A DNA stretch of 5,788 bases from a bacterium UBP10_UBA1149 (lineage in GTDB: Bacteria > Desulfobacterota > Binatia > UBA1149): the NCBI GenBank assembly GCA_002311335.1, contig DBZX01000074.1:1-5788 (forward strand), in the 5' to 3' direction. Both the position numbers and the translations under genes were made by a program. Position 1 is the stretch's first letter. Each line of letters starts with the position of its first letter. Below are positions 1 to 5,633 of this stretch, one piece after another. The notes under the pieces were generated by a model. The model searched no databases and was not told where the DNA came from. It saw only the letters and a list, made by a program, of their open reading frames with translations.

Positions 1-921
1 GCCGACGTCCTCGGAGGCAAAGCGAATCAGCCGTCGCGCGACATAGAGGGGGTCTTCGCCCGCTTCGAGCATGCGCGCGAGCCAGTACAGCGCCGCGTCG
101 ACGTCGCCGGCCCGCATGCTCTTGATGAAGGCCGAGACGACGTTGTAGTGTTCTTCGCCCGCGCGGTCGTAAGCCAGCGCTTTTTTCTGAAGGCCTTGCT
201 CTATGAGCGCGGTTGACAGCAGGCGCGTGTCGGTGGCCAGGGCCTGGTCGGCAGCTGCCTCTATGGCTCCCAGGGCTACCCTCGCGTCGCCGCCCGCCTG
301 CCGGCAGAGGAATTCGCGGGCGTCGTCTTCCAGCACGAGGCCGAGCTTGCCCAGGCCCCTGTCCTCGTCGGCCAACGCATTGTCGACCAGCAGCGATATA
401 TCCCGGGCGTCGAGTGGCTCAAGCACGACCACGCGGCAACGCGACAGCAGCGGACCGTTGACCTCGAACGACGGGTTCTCGGTGGTGGCGCCCACAAGTA
501 CCACGGTGCCCGACTCCACGTGAGGCAGGAAAGCATCCTGCTGGGCCTTGTTGAAGCGGTGTATCTCGTCAACGAACAGCAGTGTGCCGCGGCCCTCGAG
601 TTCGCGGCGTTGGCGGGCGCGCTCGAACAGCAGGCGCAGGTCTTTGACCCCGCTCAACACGGCCGACAGGGTCTCGAGCTCGACGTCGTCGCGGGCCGTC
701 AGCAATTGCGACACGGTAGTCTTGCCACTGCCCGGTGGCCCCCACAATATGCACGAGCGCGGCGGTGCGCCCCTGAGAATGCGCCCGAGGAAAGATTCCG
801 GACCGAGGGCTGCGGCCTGTCCCACGAGCTCGTCCACCGAGCGTGGGCGCATGCGTTCGGCCAGCGGCACGCGCCCGGCCTCGCCAGCGTCGCCGGCTGA
901 GGTAAAAAGCGAAGACTGCAC
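1..921 (-). CDS. rarA: Replication-associated recombination protein A (RarA/MgsA), N-terminal part, cut by left window edge
   Basis: This is an AAA+ ATPase of the RarA/MgsA/WRNIP1 family, which acts at stalled replication forks with the clamp-loader-like fold. 307 residues are present, of about 440 usual, and the frame is open to base 1. Visible in order: the family N-terminal block PLAERMRP (19-26) and VGQ (33-35); Walker A GPPGSGKTT (61-69); SAVLSGVKD (86-94); Walker B LLFVDEIHRFN (114-124); sensor 1 GATTENPSF (144-152); LLSRCRV with a likely arginine finger (158-164); sensor 2 GDAR (211-214); then EEHYN (256-260), the start of the helical oligomerisation region, and FASEDVG at the edge. 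I chose GTG at 921 because GGGGTGA lies 8 bases upstream and the product then begins with the short SSLF-type leader common in the family. GTG at 933 and ATG at 852 are alternatives; 852 would cut into PLAERMRP. It is divergent from nadK. Five of its eight Ile codons are ATA. No frameshift is seen. Confidence 0.95.
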   Translation of the reverse strand, partial: MQSSLFTSAGDAGEAGRVPLAERMRPRSVDELVGQAAALGPESFLGRILRGAPPRSCILWGPPGSGKTTVSQLLTARDDVELETLSAVLSGVKDLRLLFERARQRRELEGRGTLLFVDEIHRFNKAQQDAFLPHVESGTVVLVGATTENPSFEVNGPLLSRCRVVVLEPLDARDISLLVDNALADEDRGLGKLGLVLEDDAREFLCRQAGGDARVALGAIEAAADQALATDTRLLSTALIEQGLQKKALAYDRAGEEHYNVVSAFIKSMRAGDVDAALYWLARMLEAGEDPLYVARRLIRFASEDVG

Positions 922-929
922 GGGCTTGG

Positions 930-936
930 TCACCCC
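930..936 (-). promoter_or_regulatory. Shine-Dalgarno of the left rarA
   Basis: Read on the minus strand this is GGGGTGA, a good match to the anti-16S-tail complement, 8 bases before GTG at 921. It is the main reason for preferring 921 over the other in-frame GTG at 933, which would lie inside it. Confidence 0.6.
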
Positions 937-950
937 ACGCAACCTGTCAT

Positions 951-960
951 AGGATAGGGG
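951..960 (+). promoter_or_regulatory. Shine-Dalgarno of nadK
   Basis: AGGA at 951-954 lies 8 bases before the nadK ATG at 963, followed by a second purine run GGGG at 957-960. The site sits in the 41-base gap (922-962) that separates the divergent rarA and nadK starts. Any promoters for the two genes must therefore overlap each other or reach into the opposite coding region. Confidence 0.6.
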
Positions 961-962
961 CT

Positions 963-1841
963 ATGTCGTATACGGCAAAAACCCGTTACCGCAAGGTGGG
1001 CATCGTGGTTCGCCCGGGTTCTGACGGGGCCGTGGCGGCCGCCCGCCGCCTGGCCACCTGGCTGGGCAAACGCGGACTGGAGGTGCTGGCGCACGAATCC
1101 TGGGCCCGCGGCGATCGCCTGCCGCGGCTGGACCGTCGGCGCATGCTCCGGGAGGCCGACCTCGTGGTGGTGCTGGGTGGCGACGGCAGCCTGCTCGGTA
1201 CCGCGCGCCTGTCGGGCCCTTCGGCCGCGGCCGTGGTGGGCATCAATCACGGCAACTTCGGATTTCTCGCCGGCTCTGACAGCGGCAGCCTCTACCGCAC
1301 CATGGAGCGGGTGCTTTCGGGCCAGTGCAGCTCCGACCCGCGCAGCATGCTGTCGGTGCGCATACGGCGCGGGGGCAGGATCGTGCTGCGCAGCCAGGCA
1401 CTCAACGACGCGGTGATCACCCGTGGTACCCCCTCGCGCCTGCTTGAGCTCGAGGCCGACGTCGACGGCGACTACCTCTGCACCTGGCAGGGCGACGGAC
1501 TTATCGTGGCCACGCCCACCGGCTCGACGGCCTACTCGCTGTCTTCGGGCGGGCCGATCGTGCAGCCGTCGGTGGCGGCGCTGGTGCTCACTCCCATATC
1601 GCCGCACACGCTCACCAGCCGGCCGCTGGTGGTGCCCGACCGCTCGTTGATCGAGATCAAGGTGGCGGGCGAGGGATCGGCCCTGCTCACCATGGACGGG
1701 CAGCAGTCGGTGGACCTGGACAACGGCGACATGGTGGAGCTGTCGCGCTCGCGCAACCGCGCGGTGATACTCGGCCTGGGCGAGGAGTCGTTCTTCTCGC
1801 TGCTCAGGCGAAAGATGAACTGGGGAATGCGCGGCCGCTGA
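963..1841 (+). CDS. nadK: NAD kinase
   Basis: It phosphorylates NAD to NADP with ATP or polyphosphate in the cytoplasm and is the only route to NADP in most bacteria. The 292-residue product matches the usual length. Family motifs in order: VVVLGGDGS (68-76) with the catalytic Asp74; INHGNFGFLA (94-103); NDAVI (148-152), the NE/ND nucleotide-binding motif; GDGLIVATPTGSTAYS (177-192), the diagnostic glycine-rich stretch; PISPHTLTSRPLVV (211-224); DGQ (245-247); and a KMNWG tail (284-288) like the K-x-x-WG ending of many proteobacterial NadK proteins. Ser replaces the more common Thr in GGDGT, and Phe replaces Leu in the GNLGFL-type motif; both look conservative. ATG at 963 is preceded by AGGA. 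The gene is divergent from rarA and converges on the flippase gene, with 7 bases between stop codons. It uses ATA for 3 of 11 Ile. Confidence 0.97.
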   Translation: MSYTAKTRYRKVGIVVRPGSDGAVAAARRLATWLGKRGLEVLAHESWARGDRLPRLDRRRMLREADLVVVLGGDGSLLGTARLSGPSAAAVVGINHGNFGFLAGSDSGSLYRTMERVLSGQCSSDPRSMLSVRIRRGGRIVLRSQALNDAVITRGTPSRLLELEADVDGDYLCTWQGDGLIVATPTGSTAYSLSSGGPIVQPSVAALVLTPISPHTLTSRPLVVPDRSLIEIKVAGEGSALLTMDGQQSVDLDNGDMVELSRSRNRAVILGLGEESFFSLLRRKMNWGMRGR

Positions 1842-1869
1842 GTAGCGCTCAGGAAGACACAGCGTCTTC
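1838..1869. repeat. Two short adjacent inverted repeats between convergent nadK and flippase genes
   Basis: CTGAG (1838-1842), a 5-base loop, then CTCAG (1848-1852) forms a perfect 5-bp stem that contains both stop codons (nadK TGA 1839-1841; flippase TGA read from 1851-1849). It is followed immediately by GAAGAC (1853-1858), a 5-base loop, and GTCTTC (1864-1869), a perfect 6-bp stem inside the last flippase codons. Neither has a following T-run on either strand. A role in ending transcription in both directions is possible but weakly supported. Confidence 0.3.
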
Positions 1870-2853
1870 GGACAGCGCGCGGCGGGTGGCTTCACCGGCA
1901 CCCGGCCCCAGCAGGGGCAGCGCCACCAGTCCCTGGGCCACCAGGGTGAGCAGTTGTATGGCGTTGAGCAGCAGCCCGTAAGCCACCGCGTCGGCCAGCG
2001 GCACCCCGAACAGCCCGAGTGCCACCACCGTGGCCACCTGGAATACGCCCACCATGCCCGGCGGGTTGGGCAGGGCGGTGCCTGCACCGATGGCTACGAA
2101 CACAGCCAGGGCGGCGGCAAAGGGAAGGTCGAAATCAAAGGCCAGTATCAGCACCCAGCTCGACAGCACGGGCAGCGACCACAGGGCCAGCGTCAGTAGG
2201 GCCACCAACGCCACCAGGCCGGTGTGGGGCAGCACGCTCAGCCCCTCGCGGGCCGATGACAGCGCGGCGCTCACCTTGCGCGAGGCGTTCGTGGGCAGCA
2301 GGCGGCCGAGCGCCGAGTCGATGAGTTGGTCGCCGCCCAGCCAGTAGCCCGCCACCAGCGCCACCATCAGGCCGAACAAGGCCAGGCTGCCTCGCGAAGC
2401 CGCGCCCGCCCAGTCGGGCAGGTCGGCCGACAGCAGTGCCAGGTGCACGAAGAACACCATGGCGGCGGCGTCCATCATCTTTTCGAAAACCCAGTTGCCG
2501 ACGATGGCCGGCACGCGCAGTCCCGACTTCCACGCCATGAGCAGCGGTCGAACGGGCTCGCCCAGTCTGAAGGGCAGCACGTTGATCATCATGTAAGACA
2601 CCGACACTACCTTCCAGGTGGTCCAGTAGTCGAGCTCGGCCAGCACCGACAGTTCGACCTTCCAGCGCCAGGCCCTGAGCAGCTGTATGCCCAGGCTGAT
2701 GAAGACTGCCACCACCAGCCAGCCGGGCCTCAGGCGCGAGAACGAAGCGGCCAGCTCATCCGGGTCAACCCGAGCTGCTACCGCCCACAGGCAAGCGGCA
2801 CCGAGCCCGATGCCCACGGCCGAACGTAGCCACACCCGTCGTCTGTTGCTCAT
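1849..2853 (-). CDS. Flippase-like integral membrane protein (LPG synthase TM-domain family, formerly UPF0104)
   Basis: This 334-residue polytopic membrane protein resembles family PF03706, the transmembrane 'flippase-like' domain of lysylphosphatidylglycerol synthase and of AglD/YbhN-type proteins. Likely hydrophobic segments lie near 10-28, 44-60, 80-95, 129-146, 155-173, 212-239, 244-262, 268-286 and 288-316. Family-like conserved spots are LPFRLGEPVRPLLM (93-106), EKMMDA (124-129) and LPNPPGMVGVFQ (261-272). There is no soluble C-terminal aminoacyl-transfer domain, so it is probably a stand-alone lipid or lipid-linked-sugar transporter rather than an LPG synthase; the substrate is unknown. 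ATG at 2853 overlaps the gpmA stop as ATGA, with only a weak upstream purine patch, so translation is probably coupled to gpmA. Three of nine Ile codons are ATA. Confidence 0.83.
   Translation of the reverse strand: MSNRRRVWLRSAVGIGLGAACLWAVAARVDPDELAASFSRLRPGWLVVAVFISLGIQLLRAWRWKVELSVLAELDYWTTWKVVSVSYMMINVLPFRLGEPVRPLLMAWKSGLRVPAIVGNWVFEKMMDAAAMVFFVHLALLSADLPDWAGAASRGSLALFGLMVALVAGYWLGGDQLIDSALGRLLPTNASRKVSAALSSAREGLSVLPHTGLVALVALLTLALWSLPVLSSWVLILAFDFDLPFAAALAVFVAIGAGTALPNPPGMVGVFQVATVVALGLFGVPLADAVAYGLLLNAIQLLTLVAQGLVALPLLGPGAGEATRRALSEDAVSS
2850..2853 (-). other. ATGA stop/start overlap, gpmA to flippase gene
   Basis: Read on the minus strand, ATG (2853-2851) starts the flippase gene and TGA (2852-2850) ends gpmA. 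This 4-base overlap is a standard sign of one operon with translational coupling. Confidence 0.9.
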
Positions 2854-3518
2854 GGCGATGGCTCTTGGTCGGAAGGTGGGTCGTTTTCGGACAGGTCAAG
2901 CGACAGTATCCTGCTCGATATCACCTTGCCGTCAGGGTCGATCTCGTAGACCAACGGCGCGCCGGTGGCGATGTTGAGATCGAGTACCTGCTCGCGGCTG
3001 AGATCGTCCAGCTGCATGACGACCGAGCGCAGGCTGTTGCCGTGCGCGGCCACGAGCACACGCTCGCCGGCCTTGACGGGGGGAATTATGTTGGCGGTAA
3101 ACCAGGGCAGGGTTCGCTCGGCGGTGTCCTTGAGGCTTTCGCCCTCGTCGCCCGGCGGCGGCACGTCGTAGCTGCGCCGCCAGATGTGCACCTGCTCGGC
3201 GCCGTACTTCTCGATGGTCTCGCCCTTGTACAAGCCCTGCAGATCGCCGTAGTGGCGCTCGTTGAGAGCGGTGTTGCGGGTGATGGCGAGGTCTTCCTGC
3301 CCCAGCACCGAAAGCATGATGTCCAGGGTGTCGCAGGCGCGGATGAGCTCGGAGCTGAAGGCTCGGTCGAACCTGAGCCCCGTTTGTTTGAGCGCCTGCC
3401 CGGCACGGCCCGCCTCCACGCGGCCCTGCTCGCTGAGCGGCACGTCGACCCAACCGGTGAAGCGGTTTTCGAGATTCCACTGAGACTGTCCGTGTCTTAC
3501 CAGTACGAGGGTGCCCAT
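2850..3518 (-). CDS. gpmA: 2,3-bisphosphoglycerate-dependent phosphoglycerate mutase
   Basis: It interconverts 3- and 2-phosphoglycerate in glycolysis and gluconeogenesis through a phosphohistidine intermediate. The 222-residue product is between the short bacterial forms (about 205-230) and the 250-residue E. coli enzyme. Visible motifs: VRHGQSQWN (7-15) with phosphorylated His9 and Arg8; RFTGW (19-23); SSELIRA with Arg60; LNERHYGDLQG (85-95) with the acid/base Glu87; WRRSYDVPPP (113-122), typical of the cofactor-dependent class; and VAAHGNSLR (156-164) with the second active-site His159. The hydrophilic tail after about 208 is probably disordered. ATG at 3518 has GGAG about 7 bases upstream. 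It is the first gene of the minus-strand pair with the flippase gene, and 166 bases separate its start from the tRNA. Three of eleven Ile codons are ATA. Confidence 0.96.
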   Translation of the reverse strand: MGTLVLVRHGQSQWNLENRFTGWVDVPLSEQGRVEAGRAGQALKQTGLRFDRAFSSELIRACDTLDIMLSVLGQEDLAITRNTALNERHYGDLQGLYKGETIEKYGAEQVHIWRRSYDVPPPGDEGESLKDTAERTLPWFTANIIPPVKAGERVLVAAHGNSLRSVVMQLDDLSREQVLDLNIATGAPLVYEIDPDGKVISSRILSLDLSENDPPSDQEPSP

Positions 3519-3684
3519 GTTCTGCTCCAGCTTGCTTTCGCTTCGCGTGCGCGGCTTTCCGGCGGTGGCGATGACCGAGATTAGCAGCGCGGCGCGCGCA
3601 ATCCAGCAGCCGCCTTGCGACTGAAGCAGGCCGCGGGCGACTTGTTCGCGCCGGGCAAAACTCCTAGTATTCGCACTTCTGAAT
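3519..3684. other. Intergenic spacer between gpmA start and tRNA-Ala
   Basis: This 166-base non-coding stretch must hold the minus-strand gpmA promoter and the plus-strand tRNA promoter. The only signals I can point to are GGAG just before gpmA and the promoter-like boxes at 3642-3670. I could not find a convincing gpmA promoter. Open frames crossing it into the tRNA give the well-known spurious tRNA-derived peptides and are not genes. Confidence 0.6.
3642..3670 (+). promoter_or_regulatory. Candidate sigma-70-type promoter of tRNA-Ala
   Basis: TTGTTC (3642-3647) and TAGTAT (3665-3670) are separated by exactly 17 bases and match 3 of 6 and 4 of 6 consensus positions. Transcription would begin around 3677, shortly before the mature tRNA 5' end at 3685. 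Position and spacing support it more than box quality does. Confidence 0.45.
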
Positions 3685-3760
3685 GGGGCCGTAGCTCAGC
3701 TGGGAGAGCGCCTGACTGGCAGTCAGGAGGTCGGCGGTTCGATCCCGCTCGGCTCCACCA
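3685..3760 (+). tRNA. tRNA-Ala (anticodon GGC)
   Basis: It is a complete 76-base cloverleaf with encoded CCA (3758-3760). The acceptor stem GGGGCCG (3685-3691) pairs with CGGCTCC (3750-3756), including G3:U70, the main identity element for alanyl-tRNA synthetase. D stem GCTC/GAGC (3694-3697, 3706-3709); anticodon stem CCTGA/TCAGG (3711-3715, 3723-3727); loop CTGGCAG with anticodon GGC at 3718-3720, reading GCC and GCU; T stem GGCGG/CCGCT around TTCGATC (3738-3744). No second copy of its 3' end is visible in the window, so there is no attachment-site duplication to support integration here. It lies exactly where codon use changes between the flanking genes. Confidence 0.98.
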
Positions 3761-3811
3761 GGATGCTTTCACCATTTGCCCTCTACACCGGCCCCGCCTA
3801 TCGCGGCGCGC

Positions 3812-4753
3812 ATGGATTTGCAGGCAATCGTCACCGATACGTGGAATGCCCTTGCCGACGAGCGCGGCGGGGGCACGCCCGCGCGCTATATTCCCGCCCT
3901 CGCAGCGGTCGATCCATGCAAGTTCGGGATCGCGCTGGCGACCGATGACGGACAGGTCGCCTGCGCCGGCGATGCGGACGAGAAGTTCTCGATCCAGTCG
4001 ATTTCCAAGGTGTTTGCACTGGCGCTTGCGCTCGAGCGAGAGGGATCGGCGCTGTGGGACGCGGTGGGTCGCGAACCGTCGGGCGATGCCTTCAACTCGA
4101 TCGTGCAGCTCGAGAAGGAGAAGGGCATACCCCGCAATCCCTTCATCAATTCGGGCGCCATCGTCACCACCGATCGTTTCATCGGCCGGCGCGGGGTGGA
4201 CGAAGCGGTGCGCGACCTGATCGATCGCCTGCGACGGATGGGACGCAATCCGCAGATCGATTTCGACCAGGATGTCGCGCGCAGCGAAAGCGAGGCAGGC
4301 GAACGCAATCGCGCGCTGGCATGGTTCCTCGCCGACTTCGGGCGGCTGCTGAACCCGGTGGAAGAGGTGCTATCGGTTTATTTCCGTCAATGTGCGCTAT
4401 CGATGAGCTGTCGGCAGCTGGCCGAAAGTGCGCTGTTCCTGGCGTTCGACGGCACTGACCCGGTGACGGGACAGAAAATGTGCTCCGCCAGCCGCGCGCG
4501 GCGCATCAATGCGCTCATGCTGCTGTGCGGCCACTATGACAATTCGGGGCAATTCGCTTTCGAGGTCGGCTTTCCGGGCAAATCGGGCGTGGGCGGGGGA
4601 ATCCTCGCCAGCGTTCCGGGCCGTGCGGCGATCGCGGTCTGGTCGCCCGGGCTCAATCGTGCGGGGACGAGCCTGCTCGGCGCCAAGGCACTGGCAGAAA
4701 TCGCGCGGAGGACCGGCTGGTCGGTCTTCAGCGGGCAATTGCCTGAAATCTAG
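3812..4753 (+). CDS. glsA: Glutaminase
   Basis: It hydrolyses L-glutamine to glutamate and ammonia in the cytoplasm; the fold is that of serine beta-lactamase-like enzymes. The 313-residue product fits the family (about 305-310). Catalytic motif FSIQSISK (59-66) contains the S-x-x-K pair Ser63/Lys66. Other substrate-pocket residues by motif: PRNPFINSGA (107-116, Asn113), ARSES (156-160, Glu159), ERN (164-166, Asn166), Tyr190 before FRQCALSMSC (191-200), Tyr242 in CGHYD, and KSGVGGG (257-263, Val260). ATG at 3812 gives the family-typical N-terminus MDLQAIV. An in-frame TTG at 3776 would add 12 residues rich in Pro and Ala with no family similarity that I know. No strong ribosome site precedes 3812. 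The gene starts 51 bases after the tRNA and shares its stop palindrome with the convergent gene. Only 1 of 17 Ile codons is ATA. It looks alphaproteobacterial. Confidence 0.96.
   Translation: MDLQAIVTDTWNALADERGGGTPARYIPALAAVDPCKFGIALATDDGQVACAGDADEKFSIQSISKVFALALALEREGSALWDAVGREPSGDAFNSIVQLEKEKGIPRNPFINSGAIVTTDRFIGRRGVDEAVRDLIDRLRRMGRNPQIDFDQDVARSESEAGERNRALAWFLADFGRLLNPVEEVLSVYFRQCALSMSCRQLAESALFLAFDGTDPVTGQKMCSASRARRINALMLLCGHYDNSGQFAFEVGFPGKSGVGGGILASVPGRAAIAVWSPGLNRAGTSLLGAKALAEIARRTGWSVFSGQLPEI
4750..4753. other. CTAG palindrome serving as the stop codon of both convergent genes
   Basis: On the plus strand TAG (4751-4753) ends glsA. On the minus strand TAG (read 4752-4750) ends the DUF429-like gene. 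The coding regions overlap tail to tail by 4 bases, leaving no space for an intergenic terminator. Confidence 0.93.
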
Positions 4754-5631
4754 AGCGCGCCGAAGGTCCAGCCCTCCGTGCGGGCAAGATCGGGGGTCAG
4801 CGCCGATGGTGCCCAGCGATCCGGTTCGTCGGCTACACGTCGCAACCATGCCGCGGTCAGGAGCGCGTCGGAGGAGTGATCGTCGATCGGACCATGGCCT
4901 TTGACGGGCATGCTGCCGAGACGGGCCAGCGCAGCGTTGAGTTCCTCGTGGCTGCGCATCTTCGCCTTGGCCGCGCTGCGGCCCGCCTCGCGCGCGGCGA
5001 GGCTGGTGTAGATCTCGACCAGAACCGACCCCTTGCCGGGGAGAGGGTCGACCGGCCAGACCGGCAGATGATCACGCAGGCGATGCAGCATGCGCATCCC
5101 GGTAAGGCTCGACTTGCCGACCTGCGCGGCGCCGACCAGGTTGAAATTGGAATAGGGTTTGCACCCCATCAGCGCCTGCGCGTGCTCGGTTACGCGAAAA
5201 CGGCCCCGTCCATGCGCCGCGCCATCGCAGCCGAATTGCGCGCCGGTAAGGGTGCCGTTGCGAAAGTAGGGCGCGAAGTCGGGATGATCGACAAAGCTCT
5301 GCGCGGCGAGGTTCGCGTCGTCGGCACAGATCTCGTCGATCAGCGCCCACAGCGCAGGTGCATCGGGCAGCACCACGTCGCGCCTCGGGAAATAGGCACC
5401 GCAATCGGCGAAGGGCAGGGCAATACCCAGATCGACACCGACCAGCGTATCGGGGGGTAGATCCTCGCGCAGCAGCGCCAGAACGTCGCTGCGCGACCAG
5501 CCGAGACCGCGATCGACCAGCACGGGCGGCCCGCCGGCACCATCGGCCAGAGCGAGCGCGATGCCCTTCTGTACGGGACCTTTCGCTCCCGACCAGTCGA
5601 TCGCGAGAAAGTGGCGGAAGCGCGCGGTCAT
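4750..5631 (-). CDS. DUF429-like protein, probable RNase H-like fold
   Basis: This 293-residue protein has no established function. Its N-terminus FLAIDWSGAKG (8-18) and the later VGVDLGIALPFAD (64-76) look like the first and fourth strands of an RNase H/RuvC-like fold, with Asp12 and Asp67 as acidic candidates. VLVEIYTSLAARE (203-215) resembles the E-x-Y-P motif of DUF429, and IDDHSSDALLTAAWL (249-263) resembles the C-terminal D-x-x-DAL-x-x-A helix, giving Asp251/Asp255. NLVGAAQVGKSS (164-175) also fits the bare Walker A pattern, though QVG-x-x-S looks like a family motif unrelated to ATP binding. I chose ATG at 5631 because it lies 2 bases after the rarA stop with GAGTGA just upstream; ATG at 5664 would add 11 residues overlapping rarA. 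It is probably co-transcribed with rarA, hinting at a nucleic-acid role, but this is inference. No Ile codon is ATA (0 of 7). Confidence 0.68.
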   Translation of the reverse strand: MTARFRHFLAIDWSGAKGPVQKGIALALADGAGGPPVLVDRGLGWSRSDVLALLREDLPPDTLVGVDLGIALPFADCGAYFPRRDVVLPDAPALWALIDEICADDANLAAQSFVDHPDFAPYFRNGTLTGAQFGCDGAAHGRGRFRVTEHAQALMGCKPYSNFNLVGAAQVGKSSLTGMRMLHRLRDHLPVWPVDPLPGKGSVLVEIYTSLAAREAGRSAAKAKMRSHEELNAALARLGSMPVKGHGPIDDHSSDALLTAAWLRRVADEPDRWAPSALTPDLARTEGWTFGAL

Positions 5632-5633
5632 GG

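Noticed and set aside
926..955. Promoter-like TTGGTC (926-931) and TAGGAT (950-955) before nadK
   Set aside because: The boxes are weak with an 18-base spacer, and transcription would start about at the ATG, which makes the AGGA ribosome site useless. Chance matches are likely.
930..2087. 385-codon minus-strand open frame across nadK
   Set aside because: It is antisense to nadK and the flippase 3' end, is rich in Arg, His and Pro, and has no recognisable motif. nadK and the flippase are complete family members covering the same bases, so this is a shadow frame of GC-rich DNA.
2865..3584. 239-codon plus-strand open frame opposite gpmA
   Set aside because: It is the antisense of gpmA, which has all its catalytic motifs; no family motif is present in this frame.
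3685..3760. tRNA-Ala as the attachment site of an integrated element
   Set aside because: There is no integrase gene next to it and no second copy of the tRNA 3' end in the window. Integration remains possible only if the other end lies outside.
3581..3775. 64-codon minus-strand open frame over the tRNA, and the plus-strand frame from 3615
   Set aside because: Peptides such as SNRRPPDCQSGALPAELR and SSAGRAPDWQSGGRRFDPARL are the familiar false translations of tRNA genes, caused by the cloverleaf sequence.
3776..3811. TTG at 3776 as the glsA start
   Set aside because: The extra 12 residues are low-complexity and unlike the family N-terminus; ATG at 3812 gives the usual length.
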